Counted from the stretch's first letter, positions 44,215 through 53,862 are shown. The stretch is DNA of 64,000 bases from Parasphingorhabdus cellanae (GCF_017498565.1 NZ_CP071794.1:992001-1056000); one strand, 5' to 3'. Notes: generated by a model not told the origin, from the letters alone. Numbers and translations: made by a program.

Positions 44215-44775
44215 TTAGCCATCCCCGCCCAGATACCGATCGGTCGCGCGGGTTGGCAGGCCGTCAATGCTCTGCACCCGTTCAGCGGTCTTCTCCATCC
44301 ATTTTTCCGGATCGGACTGTCGGTGATATTTGACCAAAGTTTCGCGCTCTGATTTCAATTCCATCTGCGGGACGCCCCAGCCGCAGCTGGTTTGCACATT
44401 ATCCACCGCGATATCGAATATCTGCCGCGTCCCGGGCAAAATCTCGAAATGGGCCGCCAGTTCATCCCAGCCTTCATCCTGCGGCAAGACCGGCTTTCCG
44501 GTCCCGTAAAGCCGCATGATCAGCGCTGGATTGGCGAAATTATTGAACATGATCGTCACCCGGCCATCGGCGATCATATGCGCGTGGGTTTCATTGCCGG
44601 ACCCGCCAAGATCGAGATAAGCAACGCGTTTTGGTCCCAGCACCCGAAAAGCATCATAGCCTTTGGGAGACAGGTTGATCCGGGCATCAGGCGCAGCCGT
44701 TGCCACAAAGAATATCGGCTGTTTCGCAATAAAAGCCGAGTGGTCATCATTCAGCGCATCGAAAAAATCAGCCAT
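44215..44775 (-). CDS. Pyridoxamine 5'-phosphate oxidase-fold (flavin/FMN-binding split barrel) protein
   Basis: A 186-residue protein of the PPOX-like family: DHSAFIAKQPIFFVATAAPDARINLSPKGYDAFRVLGPKRVAYLDLGGSGNETHAHM and VTIMFNNFANPALIMRLYGTGKP. The GYDAFRVL and GSGNETHAH motifs are typical of the FMN- or F420-binding split-barrel group of unknown substrate. It precedes DUF2007 by 2 bp and follows the CPBP gene by 15 bp, forming a minus-strand run. Confidence 0.83.
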   Translation of the reverse strand: MADFFDALNDDHSAFIAKQPIFFVATAAPDARINLSPKGYDAFRVLGPKRVAYLDLGGSGNETHAHMIADGRVTIMFNNFANPALIMRLYGTGKPVLPQDEGWDELAAHFEILPGTRQIFDIAVDNVQTSCGWGVPQMELKSERETLVKYHRQSDPEKWMEKTAERVQSIDGLPTRATDRYLGGDG

Positions 44776-44790
44776 GGTCGTAATTCCTGT

Positions 44791-45297
44791 TCAATAGAAG
44801 GGACCTCCTAACAGAGATTTCCAGATCAGAACAGCAAACCAATGTATCAAAATCACCGGCCAAAGCGACTGCGAGACAATTCTGATGTGCGCCAATATGA
44901 TACCGAGGATCAGTGTGGCGATCCAGAATGTCGGATGCAGAAACATATCTGCCCAGGGCGGACCAATAGTCAATGCCTGCACCGGATGCCAGGCGACAAA
45001 TAACAGAGTCGAAAGCCATGCCCCCCATCGCGGCGTGAGTTGTGTCAGCCATGATAACAGGACGCCGCGAAACACTAATTCTTCGAGCAAAGCGGGGACG
45101 AAGAACAGGAAAACGGCGGTGGTGACTAGGGTGGCGATGTCACTGACCGGGCTCCAGACCAGCCATTCTGCCAAAAACCCAAGCGCCGCAACCATCGCCA
45201 AAGCGGGGATGGCCAAGCGCAAGGCCGTCATCCACTGCTTTCTATCAGGCCAAGTTTTCAATGCCGTGAGGGTTTGTTGGAAAGCTATCTTCACCAA
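44791..45297 (-). CDS. CPBP-family intramembrane glutamic endopeptidase (CAAX-like)
   Basis: A 168-residue membrane protein with about five helices. Active-site motifs: LEELVFRG (EExxxR, about residue 73), LLFVAWHPVQA (FxxxH, about 98) and LGIILAHIR (His, about 140). CPBP enzymes cut inside the membrane or process small peptides, and some give immunity to peptide toxins; no toxin gene is seen nearby. Six bp separate its start side from the end of the DUF924 gene upstream. Confidence 0.88.
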   Translation of the reverse strand: MVKIAFQQTLTALKTWPDRKQWMTALRLAIPALAMVAALGFLAEWLVWSPVSDIATLVTTAVFLFFVPALLEELVFRGVLLSWLTQLTPRWGAWLSTLLFVAWHPVQALTIGPPWADMFLHPTFWIATLILGIILAHIRIVSQSLWPVILIHWFAVLIWKSLLGGPFY

Positions 45298-45303
45298 ATG
45301 GCG

Positions 45304-45843
45304 CTACCAATCCGAACCTTGCTCAATCGCGGCCTGTTCTTCGGGTCGGGTCTCGCGGCCCAGTACCTCATTGCGATGCGGAAAGCGGCCGTATTTGACG
45401 ATGATATCACGGTGCGCCTTGGCAAATTTGATATTATTTTCAATGCCCAAGGCGGTGAATAATCCGAGCGAGCGGGTCTGATCGTCCAGATCCTCGCTAT
45501 GCATGAACGGCATATAGACAAACATGCGTTGCTCGTCCGTCAGCTTGTGATCCATTTCGCGGTCGATCGCTTCTTTGGCAATTTGCAGAGCCAGATGATC
45601 GGTGGCGAAGGCTTCTGCGGTATCCCGGAACATATTGCGCGGGAATTGATCGAACAGGATGATCGCGGCCAAGGCTTGTTCTGGCGAACCCAGAAAGTCC
45701 TCTGCGACCTTCGTTTTTTGCTCTTCCCAAAGTTCCTGAAAGCGCTCTCGGATTGGCTCATCCATTCTGTCGCCGGATCCGAACCAATCGTCAGGGCTGA
45801 GTTCATCGAACCAGTAACCAAGGATGTCATCAGTCCAGCTCAT
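45304..45843 (-). CDS. DUF924 family protein
   Basis: A 179-residue helical protein: DDILGYWFDELSPDDWFGSGDRMDEPIRERFQELW at the start, LAAIILFDQFPRNMFRDTAEAFATDHLALQIAKEAID in the middle and YMPFMHSEDLDDQTRSLGLF later. These are the DUF924 hallmarks (tetratricopeptide-like; unknown function). First gene of the run that continues with the CPBP protease, flavin-fold protein, DUF2007 and patatin. Confidence 0.9.
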   Translation of the reverse strand: MSWTDDILGYWFDELSPDDWFGSGDRMDEPIRERFQELWEEQKTKVAEDFLGSPEQALAAIILFDQFPRNMFRDTAEAFATDHLALQIAKEAIDREMDHKLTDEQRMFVYMPFMHSEDLDDQTRSLGLFTALGIENNIKFAKAHRDIIVKYGRFPHRNEVLGRETRPEEQAAIEQGSDW

Positions 45844-45866
45844 GATCGGACCGCCGTTTCGAAGCT

Positions 45867-45947
45867 GTCATGCTGAACTTGATTCAGCATCCAGAGTTGC
45901 AACGTATCGCCATATCGCTCTGGACCTTGAATCAAGTTCAGGGTGAC
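45867..45947. repeat. Palindromic intergenic element, subfamily B, copy 2
   Basis: An 81-bp inverted repeat, GTCATGCTGAACTTGATTCA ... TGAATCAAGTTCAGGGTGAC, between tldD (ends 45962) and the DUF924 gene (starts 45843). A relative of 18791-18869, with a few changes in one arm. Confidence 0.8.
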
Positions 45948-45961
45948 GAAAGGCATATTCA

Positions 45962-47392
45962 TCAAGCGGCAGTGCCCCCAACAGTCAAGCCATCCACCAG
46001 CAAGGTCGGCTGTCCAACGCCAGCTGGCACGGATTGCCCGCCTTTGCCGCAGACACCGATGCCCTCGTCCAGCGCCATGTCATTGCCGATACCGGTCACC
46101 TTGGTCAGCGCGGTCGGACCATCACCGATCAGGGTGGCGCCTTTAATCGGTGCCCCCAATTTGCCGTTCTCAATCTTGTATGCCTCGGTGCAGGAGAAGA
46201 CGAACTTGCCGGAGACAATATCGACCTGACCGCCGCCAAAACTCTTGGCGTAGATGCCGTTTTTGACGCGGCTCATCAGCTCATCGGGATCATCCTTGCC
46301 GCCCCGCATGAACGTGTTGGTCATCCGCGGCATTGGCGCATGGGCATAGCTTTCGCGGCGACCATTGCCGGTTGCCGGTACGCCCATCAGACGCGCATTG
46401 AGCCGGTCCTGCATATAGCATTTGAGGATACCATCCTCGATCAGCACATTTTCCTGCGTCGGCGTGCCTTCATCATCAATGCTCAGCGATCCGCGCCGTT
46501 CATTGATCGAACCATCGTCAACAACTGTAACACCGGGTGCTGCTACACGCTCGCGAATGCGACCGGAAAAGGCGCTCGTGCCCTTGCGGTTGAAATCGCC
46601 TTCGAGACCGTGACCAATGGCTTCGTGCAAGATAATACCGGGCCAGCCGGGGCCAAGCAAAACGGTTTGTTCGCCAGCCGGCGCATCCACGCTTTCCAGA
46701 TTGACCAGCGCTTGGTTGAGCGCTTCATCAATCGCGCGGTTCCAGCGGGCTTCTTCAAAAAGCTGATCGTATAAATAGCGCCCACCCATGCCAAAGCTGC
46801 CGGTTTCGCGGCGACCATTTTGCTCGGCGACAATCGATACGTTGAGCCGTACCAGCGGTCGCACGTCGGTCGCGACAAAACCATCGGGGCGAACGATTTC
46901 GACCACAGACCAGCTGCCGGAAAGACCAACCGAAACCTGTGCAACACGCGGATCACGGGCACGGGCCGCAGCGTCAATTTCTTGACACAGCGCGACTTTC
47001 TTCGCGAATGGAATGGTTTCGAGCGGGTTGGCTTCACCGTATAGATGCTGGTTCGATCCACGCGGCGGCGGGGCTGCCTCACCCTTGGCCGGGTCGAGCA
47101 ATTGTAACGTTTGTGCCGCGCGTTTGATCGCTGCTTCGCTGATCTCGTTGCTATGCGAAAAACCGGTCATTTCACCGGACACACCGCGCAGGCCAAAGCC
47201 GCTGTCGGTACTGTAATCAGCCGTTTTCAGACGGCCATCATCAAAGCCAAAGCTCTCCACCGCGCTATATTGCAGGTATAATTCACCATCATCGCAGGCA
47301 GAAAGACTACCGGAGACCAGGGCTTTGGCCCGTTCCGGGTCCAATCCGTCCGGGCGATACAGAAACGAGCGGGGGTCTAAATTTTTCATCAT
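45962..47392 (-). CDS. tldD: TldD metalloprotease
   Basis: A 476-residue TldD/PmbA-family subunit. The zinc motif is HEAIGHGLEGDFNRKG (HExxxH, about residue 255), with GxxC-type EAYKIENGKLGAPIKGATLIGDGPTALTKVTGIGNDMALDEGIGVCGKGGQSVPAGVGQPTLLVDGLTVGG at the C-terminus. TldD works with PmbA (TldE) on peptides such as antitoxins and modified-peptide precursors. pmbA is not in the window. Two ATGs (47392, 47389) are possible starts; zf-CHCC gene lies 49 bp upstream. Confidence 0.95.
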   Translation of the reverse strand: MMKNLDPRSFLYRPDGLDPERAKALVSGSLSACDDGELYLQYSAVESFGFDDGRLKTADYSTDSGFGLRGVSGEMTGFSHSNEISEAAIKRAAQTLQLLDPAKGEAAPPPRGSNQHLYGEANPLETIPFAKKVALCQEIDAAARARDPRVAQVSVGLSGSWSVVEIVRPDGFVATDVRPLVRLNVSIVAEQNGRRETGSFGMGGRYLYDQLFEEARWNRAIDEALNQALVNLESVDAPAGEQTVLLGPGWPGIILHEAIGHGLEGDFNRKGTSAFSGRIRERVAAPGVTVVDDGSINERRGSLSIDDEGTPTQENVLIEDGILKCYMQDRLNARLMGVPATGNGRRESYAHAPMPRMTNTFMRGGKDDPDELMSRVKNGIYAKSFGGGQVDIVSGKFVFSCTEAYKIENGKLGAPIKGATLIGDGPTALTKVTGIGNDMALDEGIGVCGKGGQSVPAGVGQPTLLVDGLTVGGTAA

Positions 47393-47441
47393 TCCGTTTA
47401 TATAGAAACGAAATCGGGGCTGCGCACCCCCTTAAGTCAGA

Positions 47442-47654
47442 TTATTCGCTCGTCGATGCTTCTTCCGGTATATCAGCAGGCCCGCCGATCAGAATGAAGC
47501 GTCGGTCACAATAGCCGCAATCGACATAGCCTTTTTCGTCAATTTCCAGCCAAACACGCGGATGGCCCAGCGCGGCACCACCCGGAATATCGGATGCGCC
47601 ATCACAAGCGTTACGTTTTTTGGATGTTCTTACGGTTTCCGGTGTGTCGTTCAT
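47442..47654 (-). CDS. Zinc-finger domain protein (zf-CHCC, NDUFS6-like)
   Basis: A 70-residue protein with one zinc site: Cys in NACDG, His in GHPRVWLEI and the CGYC pair in YVDCGYCDRRFIL. This CHCC pattern is shared with the mitochondrial complex I accessory subunit NDUFS6 and its alphaproteobacterial homologues. It lies upstream of tldD in the same direction. Confidence 0.88.
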   Translation of the reverse strand: MNDTPETVRTSKKRNACDGASDIPGGAALGHPRVWLEIDEKGYVDCGYCDRRFILIGGPADIPEEASTSE

Positions 47655-47720
47655 GTCGCGGAATTAGCAACAGTGATGCGCCAGCGCAATATATTACCGC
47701 AGACGAAATAACGGATTTTA

Positions 47721-48266
47721 TCAGAGATAATCGACAGTCATGATGAAGCTGCCAGTATAAGCGCCATCTTCCTGATCAGCAGCAACATTCAGCCGACCAC
47801 CGACCGTCAACTGGTAAATACCCAGCGTTCCCAGCAGGCCGCGTACAAAGGTGCTAAAATTTCGGTTACCGTTGCCGATTGCCATCTGGTCAATGATCAT
47901 ATTATCCGATCCATTGGTGTGCGTGATCGTTGTTGATCCGGGAATGGATATTTCTACAATCTGATTTGGCCCACCATAGATGATGAAATTGGCACGGTTA
48001 TTGGCACCAGCAGCAAGCGTGACGCCGCCTGTGCTCGTCCGGTTACCGTTTCGGGTGTCGATAAACACCGTGCCGGGCGTTGGCCCGGGTATGATGTTGC
48101 CAAATTCCAGATCGGCAATATTCACGACGGAAAGTGGGCCAATAGTGACTGCCCGAGCGTCAGCATCAGCCGTCTGTGCAAATGCCGCCGGTGCACTTGT
48201 CATCCCAATAAGCACGATCAACAAGCCGCCGATCAAGCGCGGTATAATCTGGTCTCTGGTCTTCAT
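47721..48266 (-). CDS. DUF4402 exported protein, copy 1
   Basis: A 181-residue exported beta-sandwich protein: signal peptide (LIGGLLIVLIGMTSAPAAFAQ), then ITIGPLSVVNIADLEFGNIIPG, an RVTL-type strand (GGVTLAAGANNRANFIIYG) and a C-terminal YQLTVGGRLNVAADQEDGAYTGSFIMTVDYL. These fit DUF4402, related to fimbrial adhesin subunits. Its neighbour (48350-48901) is a diverged copy. No chaperone or usher gene is adjacent. Confidence 0.85.
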   Translation of the reverse strand: MKTRDQIIPRLIGGLLIVLIGMTSAPAAFAQTADADARAVTIGPLSVVNIADLEFGNIIPGPTPGTVFIDTRNGNRTSTGGVTLAAGANNRANFIIYGGPNQIVEISIPGSTTITHTNGSDNMIIDQMAIGNGNRNFSTFVRGLLGTLGIYQLTVGGRLNVAADQEDGAYTGSFIMTVDYL

Positions 48267-48349
48267 AATTTACTCACTACCCACAAAAGTCTAAACAACG
48301 CCCAATTTTCAAGGTTAATCCCCATTAACCTTTGGGCTTTCCTATTCAT

Positions 48350-48901
48350 TCACTGATATTCAATCGTCACCTCAAAGGTACCGCGATATGTACCCGCGAC
48401 CTGATTAGGTCCGATACGCAACCGGCCTCCGACAAAATATGTGGCTTGTCCTGCAGCATCCAAAATCTGATCGCGCAAGCCTCCGCTGTTGCCGAGCCAA
48501 AAATTATCAACCCGCATTGTCTCTGTTCCGCCGTCGCGAACGATATTGATGCTATTTTGCGAACGCCTTATATTCGCTTGCGCAAAGGGAGTTCCGGTCG
48601 CCGTAAATGAAGCACGGCTCTGTGCACCGCCAATTGAAACCGCATCGCCGCTTTGCTGGATCAAATTGCCAGTGACAGCGTGCATGCGAAAGTTGCTATT
48701 GGTCGTCCCGGCTATAAAGTCACCGAAAAGCAAGTCGCTATTTTTGACAATTGTAATACTGCGACTGACCGACGCCATTGTATCTGCCGACTGCGCATGT
48801 GCAGCCGAAACGGCCACCACAGAACATAGCGCAGGCAGTAGCATCGCTGCACACGCAAAGCGGGGCTTTAAAGCCCTTGTCTGGTCCCCAATTTGTTCCA
48901 C
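48350..48901 (-). CDS. DUF4402 exported protein, copy 2
   Basis: A 183-residue relative of the previous gene. Signal region about residues 15-37 (MLLPALCSVVAVSAAHAQ); SITIVKNSDLLFGDFIAGTTNSNFRM and TYFVGGRLRIGPNQVAGTYRGTFEVTIEYQ are the DUF4402 end motifs. The longer N-terminus before the hydrophobic core (MEQIGDQTRALKPRFACAA) is unusual; a later start is possible. Both copies probably export and assemble on the surface; that is inference from the fold. Confidence 0.83.
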   Translation of the reverse strand: MEQIGDQTRALKPRFACAAMLLPALCSVVAVSAAHAQSADTMASVSRSITIVKNSDLLFGDFIAGTTNSNFRMHAVTGNLIQQSGDAVSIGGAQSRASFTATGTPFAQANIRRSQNSINIVRDGGTETMRVDNFWLGNSGGLRDQILDAAGQATYFVGGRLRIGPNQVAGTYRGTFEVTIEYQ

Positions 48902-49037
48902 ATTGCCATAATTAGCGGCGATACAAGAAAGATAGGTTTAATATCATGCCTAATTTTTCGTTAAACGCTGTCACATATTGTATCATAAGCTTTGCAAAGC
49001 CTTTGATTGTAGAGGACAAGATGGTTATGCGGTTGCC

Positions 49038-49973
49038 ATGACCGAAGCTGCTATATCCATCGACCATCTCTCCAAAACCTATGAAGGCGGCAAAAAGGCC
49101 CTGGATGACGTTACTTTTGACGTGAAACGCGGTGAGATTTTCGGGTTGCTGGGGCCCAATGGCGCAGGAAAATCGACCCTGATTAACATATTATCCGGCA
49201 TGGTCAGCAAAACCAGCGGTTCCGCCAATATCTGGGGCTTTGATATTGATTTGGATCATCGCAACGCCAAGGCATCGATCGGCATCGTGCCGCAGGAAAT
49301 TATGTTCGATCCGTTCTTCACTCCGGCGGAATCGCTCGAAGTAGTTGCAGGCCTCTATGGTATCAAGAAATCGGAGCGTCGGACTATGGAATTGCTCCGT
49401 GCTGTGCATCTCGAAGACAAGGCCGACGCCTATTCGCGAACATTATCTGGCGGAATGAAACGGCGTCTGCTGGTCGCGAAAGCGATGGTTCACTCTCCGC
49501 CGATATTGGTTCTTGATGAACCGACAGCAGGCGTGGATATTGAATTGCGGCAACAGCTTTGGGAATATGTGGAACAACTCAACAGATCCGGGGTCACTAT
49601 TGTTCTTACCACCCATTATCTTGAGGAAGCAGAAAACCTCTGTGACCGGATTGCGATCATCAACCATGGCAAGCTGATTGCACTTAAAACCACATCGGAA
49701 CTGGTTGGAATGGCGCGAGAAAAGCTGGTCGAACTAACACTGGACCGGGATCTATCCGAAGATTCAGATGCGGTCACTTTTGCCGATGACCTGTTTCTGA
49801 AGGCCGAAATTATTGGCACGCGGACGATTGCCGTAACTTATAATAAGGATCGCACCAATGCTGGCGGCGTCATGGAAGCTGTCCAAAAACGCGGCTATCA
49901 GATTGTCGACGTAACGACCCGGGAAGCAGACCTGGAGGATGTGTTCCTTAACCTTACAAGGAAAGCAGCTTGA
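49038..49973 (+). CDS. ABC transporter ATP-binding protein (ABC-2 type exporter)
   Basis: A 311-residue ATPase: Walker A LLGPNGAGKSTLINIL (about 38-53), Q-loop VPQEIMFD, signature LSGGMKRRLLVAKAM (about 135), Walker B ILVLDEPTAGVD, switch His in LTTHYLEEAE. This is the YadG/DrrA group that pairs with an ABC-2 permease, yet no permease is next to it; its stop overlaps the nadB start instead. ATG at 49038 overlaps the TGA of a 6-codon frame at 49021-49041 that has the AGAGGA ribosome site. Confidence 0.92.
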   Translation: MTEAAISIDHLSKTYEGGKKALDDVTFDVKRGEIFGLLGPNGAGKSTLINILSGMVSKTSGSANIWGFDIDLDHRNAKASIGIVPQEIMFDPFFTPAESLEVVAGLYGIKKSERRTMELLRAVHLEDKADAYSRTLSGGMKRRLLVAKAMVHSPPILVLDEPTAGVDIELRQQLWEYVEQLNRSGVTIVLTTHYLEEAENLCDRIAIINHGKLIALKTTSELVGMAREKLVELTLDRDLSEDSDAVTFADDLFLKAEIIGTRTIAVTYNKDRTNAGGVMEAVQKRGYQIVDVTTREADLEDVFLNLTRKAA

Positions 49974-51574
49974 GCCACTTTGACGTTATCATTGTCGGCT
50001 CGGGTGCGGCGGGGCTGAGTGCGGCGATCACATTAGCGCGGACGCACAAGGTGCTGGTGCTGGCCAAGGGTGATCTAGCAGGCGGCTCAACAACGTGGGC
50101 GCAGGGTGGAATCGCCGCCGTCCTCGACGCTGGCGATACTTTTGAAAATCATATCGATGACACAATGGTAGCAGGCGCCGGCCTGAACCGCCGTGAAACC
50201 GTTGAATTTGTGGTCGAAAATGCTCCGGCCGCGATCGAACGGCTGGAAGAAATGGGCGTTCCGTTCAACAAGGAGGCTGAGGTTCTTCACCTCACCCGCG
50301 AAGGGGGGCATAGCCACCGCAGGATTGTCCACGTGGATGATGCGACCGGTTGGGCTGTGCAAGAAGCACTGCAAAATACCGCAGCCGCGCATCCGAACAT
50401 TACCCTTCAACCGCATATGGTCGCGATTGACCTGATTGCTGACCGGCATGCCGAAACGCCAGCGGGTAAGAAGAATGTCTGGGGCGTTTATGCACTCAAT
50501 AACGCCACCGGACGGGTAGAGACTTTAACATCTCGGGCAACAATCATGGCGAGCGGTGGTGCGGGCCGGACCTATTTATTCTCCACTGCGCCGCGCGGCG
50601 CTACCGGAGATGGCATAGCCATGGCCTGGCGCGCCGGCGCACGGGTTTCGAATATGGAAATGATGCAGTTCCACCCGACCTGTCTTTACAATCTTGAAGT
50701 CAAAAACTTTCTCATCACTGAAGCGGTACGCGGTGAAGGTGGCCATTTGAAACTACCGCCACCGGAAAAAGGTGGCGGCCAGGATGGCGGCGAGCGGTTT
50801 ATGCAGCGCTTTGACCCCGAACGCATGGAATTGGCCCCGCGCGATATCGTTGCCCGGGCGAACGACCATGAAATTAAGCGGCTCGGCCTCGATTATGTCC
50901 ATCTTGATATCTCGCACCGCGATCCGGAATTTGTGAAACATCATTTCCCGAACATTTATGACAAGCTCATAGGCCTTGGCATCGACATGACTAAAGAGCC
51001 GATACCGGTGGTCCCTGCCCAGCACTATACTTGCGGCGGCATATTGATCGATTTGCATGGTCGCACCGATCTGCCTGGCCTTTATGCAGCGGGTGAAGCC
51101 AGCGAAAGCGGCCTACACGGCGCCAATCGGCTTGCATCCAACAGCCTGCTCGAATGTTTCGTTTTCGGCGACGCTGCAGCCCGCGATATCGCGGCGCATT
51201 GGAATGACATGCCGGACCCCCCGGCCATCCGGCCCTGGGATGAAAGCCGGGTTACTGACAGTGACGAAGAAGTGGTCATCAAGCAGACCTGGACCGAAAT
51301 CCGCCGGTTCATGTGGAACTATGTCGGCATCGTCCGCACCACCAAACGCCTCGAACGCGCCCAGCATCGCATCGACCTGCTCCGCGGCGAGGTCGAGGAA
51401 TATTATGGCCATTTCCGCGTGACGCAGGATTTGATCGAATTACGCAACCTGATTGAGGTTGCGGATCTGATCGTGAGATCAGCGCTGGCCCGCAAAGAAA
51501 GCCGGGGGCTGCATTATATCACTGACTATCCGGAGCTATTGCCGAAGGCAATGGATACAGTCTTGGTACCTTAA
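49970..51574 (+). CDS. nadB: L-aspartate oxidase
   Basis: A 534-residue flavoenzyme that oxidises aspartate to iminoaspartate for NAD synthesis. FAD motif FDVIIVGSGAAGLSAAITLA at the start; GGSTTWAQGGIAAVLD, RTYLFSTAPRGATGDGIAMAWRAGA, QFHPTCLYN and PAQHYTCGGILIDLHGRTDLPGLYAAGEASESGLHGANRLASNSLLE are typical of NadB. The start is TTG at 49970, overlapping the ABC gene stop by 4 bases, with AAGGAAAG just upstream. nadA and nadC are not seen. Confidence 0.94.
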   Translation: MSHFDVIIVGSGAAGLSAAITLARTHKVLVLAKGDLAGGSTTWAQGGIAAVLDAGDTFENHIDDTMVAGAGLNRRETVEFVVENAPAAIERLEEMGVPFNKEAEVLHLTREGGHSHRRIVHVDDATGWAVQEALQNTAAAHPNITLQPHMVAIDLIADRHAETPAGKKNVWGVYALNNATGRVETLTSRATIMASGGAGRTYLFSTAPRGATGDGIAMAWRAGARVSNMEMMQFHPTCLYNLEVKNFLITEAVRGEGGHLKLPPPEKGGGQDGGERFMQRFDPERMELAPRDIVARANDHEIKRLGLDYVHLDISHRDPEFVKHHFPNIYDKLIGLGIDMTKEPIPVVPAQHYTCGGILIDLHGRTDLPGLYAAGEASESGLHGANRLASNSLLECFVFGDAAARDIAAHWNDMPDPPAIRPWDESRVTDSDEEVVIKQTWTEIRRFMWNYVGIVRTTKRLERAQHRIDLLRGEVEEYYGHFRVTQDLIELRNLIEVADLIVRSALARKESRGLHYITDYPELLPKAMDTVLVP

Positions 51575-51666
51575 ACGGTACGTTCCTCAAATTTCTGTTT
51601 TAAACGACATTTTTTCGGGCGGTTTCAAAAGTCATCACAGAATCCGATCTTTATGTCCGTTCGTGC

Positions 51667-53862
51667 CTATTTTTCAGCGCCTTTGGTTGATCCTACCACC
51701 TTCTCACTCGCCTTGTTTTTCTCCAACTCTGCTGGATCAAACCAGACCGGTTTCAGCTTCTTGTCCACAAATAGTTGCATCTGATCGGTATAATGCGGGC
51801 TATCTGGTCTTGTCGTTGCGGCTCCAAATGGCTGTATGGAACGCGAGGTCACATCACCCGTCTTATCCCATTCGACGAACATGATGAAGCTGTCGCCGTG
51901 ACGGACCGAAAGGCGGCCGTCCTCTTCAACATCCCACAAGGTAGAGGCACGGATCGTGTCGTTGCCGCCATCAATCGGTAGGTCAACATCGCCCTGACGC
52001 AGGCGCAGCACCTCAAGCATTGGCGGATCAATACGCCCGAAATATTCCATCAGATGATTAACCGTTTCCTGCAATATCTCCCGCGGGTCAGGCACGGTTC
52101 CACGCTGGTAATGCGCCTTGTTTGCGGGACGCAGGACTTTGAGAGCGAGCGCGTCGGCTGGCCCTTTACCGTCAAGATCCCAGTCCCATTTCGCAAGCAA
52201 GGCCTGCGCTCTGGACAGCTGTGGATCGTCTGTCAGGTCTAACGCCGCGACCTTGTCGAGCCAGTCTTTGGCATATCCCGCCTGAACATAGGCGGTATCA
52301 TATTTGATCCGGCGGATTTCTGCTTCGCCAATCTTGCCATTGGCCTCCAGCAACTCAATCGATCTGCGCGAACGGTTGGTCTGGTCATCCTCTATTCCCA
52401 TCAGCGGAGAAAATGTTTCCGGGTTCAGTTCATCGCCTGGCCCCGCCGCAACATAAGGCGTATTATTGGCGTTCATCACGTAACCCGATGCCGGGTTGAT
52501 CAGCGCCGGAACCCGCGTGAACGGCAATGTATTCTGCCAGACCGCTTTGCTATTGTCGCCCGGTAGCACGGTCCGCCAATCAAAGCCGGGCACACGATCG
52601 GGGAACATGGCGTTATAGAACATACCGATATTGCCTTTGGCATCGGCATAGATGAAGTTCGTCGCTGGAACCCCCTGCCCCGCCATCGCTGCTTGCCACT
52701 CGTCAAAATCCTGCGCCTTGTTGATGCGGTAATATTGGGTGAGCATGTCCAGCTGATCCATGCCCGCATAGCGCAGAGCATAAGCACCATTGCCGTTGAT
52801 GATCACTGGGCCATGGATGGAGCGGTAAACCATCTGCGGATAGGGAATGACAAATGGTCCATATTTGATTTTCAGCCAGATGCGCTTTTTCTCCAGCGGC
52901 AACCATTCATCATCGTACTTATAGGCATTACCCTTTTCGTTCAGCGTGAGTTTGTAGATATCGATGAGATCGGGGCGGTTGACTGTATTGGTCCAACCCA
53001 GATTCTTGTTATGCCCGAGAAACGGGAAAGGCGATCCGGGGAAATTGGCGCCGGCGAAATCCCAGCCTTCCTCGCTATGCACAACCAGTTCATACCATGC
53101 GACATTCCCGCGCAAAGGCTGGTGTGAGTTAGAAATTAGCCGCGTTTTGTCGTCGGTCGAACGCTCTGGCGCAATCGCATAGGCGTTGGACCCGTTCTCG
53201 TCAGGATCAGGCCCTACGGGGGTAATGATCTTGTCTTCACTCAGCGGATGCACGGTGCGGTTTTCAATCGGAACAGCCAGACTGGGGCCTCCCTCCCTGC
53301 GCAGCGGCTTGCCCTCGGTCAGCGCCTGTATCGGTCCATTAAGTCCAAAGAAAAACGGCGAGCGCAACGCGAAGCCAGCAGCAATATCGCGACCATTGAC
53401 CGGGAATAACTTGGAAAGCTCTACCTCATCCGGGTGCTCGTCCGCATAAGCATTTAGTCCCGACGCATAGCCGTCCAGCACCGCGCGCACATCCTCCGGC
53501 AGATCGTCATATTTCCTCTTTACCGTGCCATCAACATCGAGCAGCGCCGCGACAAAATCAATCGGTGCGCCATCTGTTCCGTTTAGGGTTGCAAGCCGTC
53601 CACGGGTCATCGCGGTCACTTCTTGCAGCGTTATGAAATCATCTTCGGCATGCGCATAAGCCACACCATAAGCGACATCGGCATCCGTCTTGCCAAAGAT
53701 ATGCGGAACGCCGAAATTATCGCGGACGATACGCGCTTCATAATTTTTGGCCGGTGGTGGTGATACAGACGAGACGCTCATCGGTTCCCAAACCGCGAGC
53801 GCGATGGCGACTAGCAAAATCAGGATCAATAATCCTATTCCTACCCGCTTGATCGCCTTCAT
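51667..53862 (-). CDS. Penicillin acylase family Ntn hydrolase (possible acyl-homoserine lactone acylase)
   Basis: A 731-residue precursor: N-terminal membrane helix (VGIGLLILILLVAIALAVW), alpha chain with VRDNFGVPHIFGKTDADVAYGVAYAHAEDDFITLQ, a spacer, and the self-cleavage site GSNAYAIAP where Ser225 becomes the N-terminal nucleophile. Later SNSHQPL, FAGANFPGSPFPFLGHNKNLGWTNT and the GYVMNANN region are typical. Substrates of this family include beta-lactam side chains and acyl-homoserine lactones; which applies here cannot be decided. The start at 53862 has AAGGAAATGAA upstream. Confidence 0.9.
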   Translation of the reverse strand: MKAIKRVGIGLLILILLVAIALAVWEPMSVSSVSPPPAKNYEARIVRDNFGVPHIFGKTDADVAYGVAYAHAEDDFITLQEVTAMTRGRLATLNGTDGAPIDFVAALLDVDGTVKRKYDDLPEDVRAVLDGYASGLNAYADEHPDEVELSKLFPVNGRDIAAGFALRSPFFFGLNGPIQALTEGKPLRREGGPSLAVPIENRTVHPLSEDKIITPVGPDPDENGSNAYAIAPERSTDDKTRLISNSHQPLRGNVAWYELVVHSEEGWDFAGANFPGSPFPFLGHNKNLGWTNTVNRPDLIDIYKLTLNEKGNAYKYDDEWLPLEKKRIWLKIKYGPFVIPYPQMVYRSIHGPVIINGNGAYALRYAGMDQLDMLTQYYRINKAQDFDEWQAAMAGQGVPATNFIYADAKGNIGMFYNAMFPDRVPGFDWRTVLPGDNSKAVWQNTLPFTRVPALINPASGYVMNANNTPYVAAGPGDELNPETFSPLMGIEDDQTNRSRRSIELLEANGKIGEAEIRRIKYDTAYVQAGYAKDWLDKVAALDLTDDPQLSRAQALLAKWDWDLDGKGPADALALKVLRPANKAHYQRGTVPDPREILQETVNHLMEYFGRIDPPMLEVLRLRQGDVDLPIDGGNDTIRASTLWDVEEDGRLSVRHGDSFIMFVEWDKTGDVTSRSIQPFGAATTRPDSPHYTDQMQLFVDKKLKPVWFDPAELEKNKASEKVVGSTKGAEK

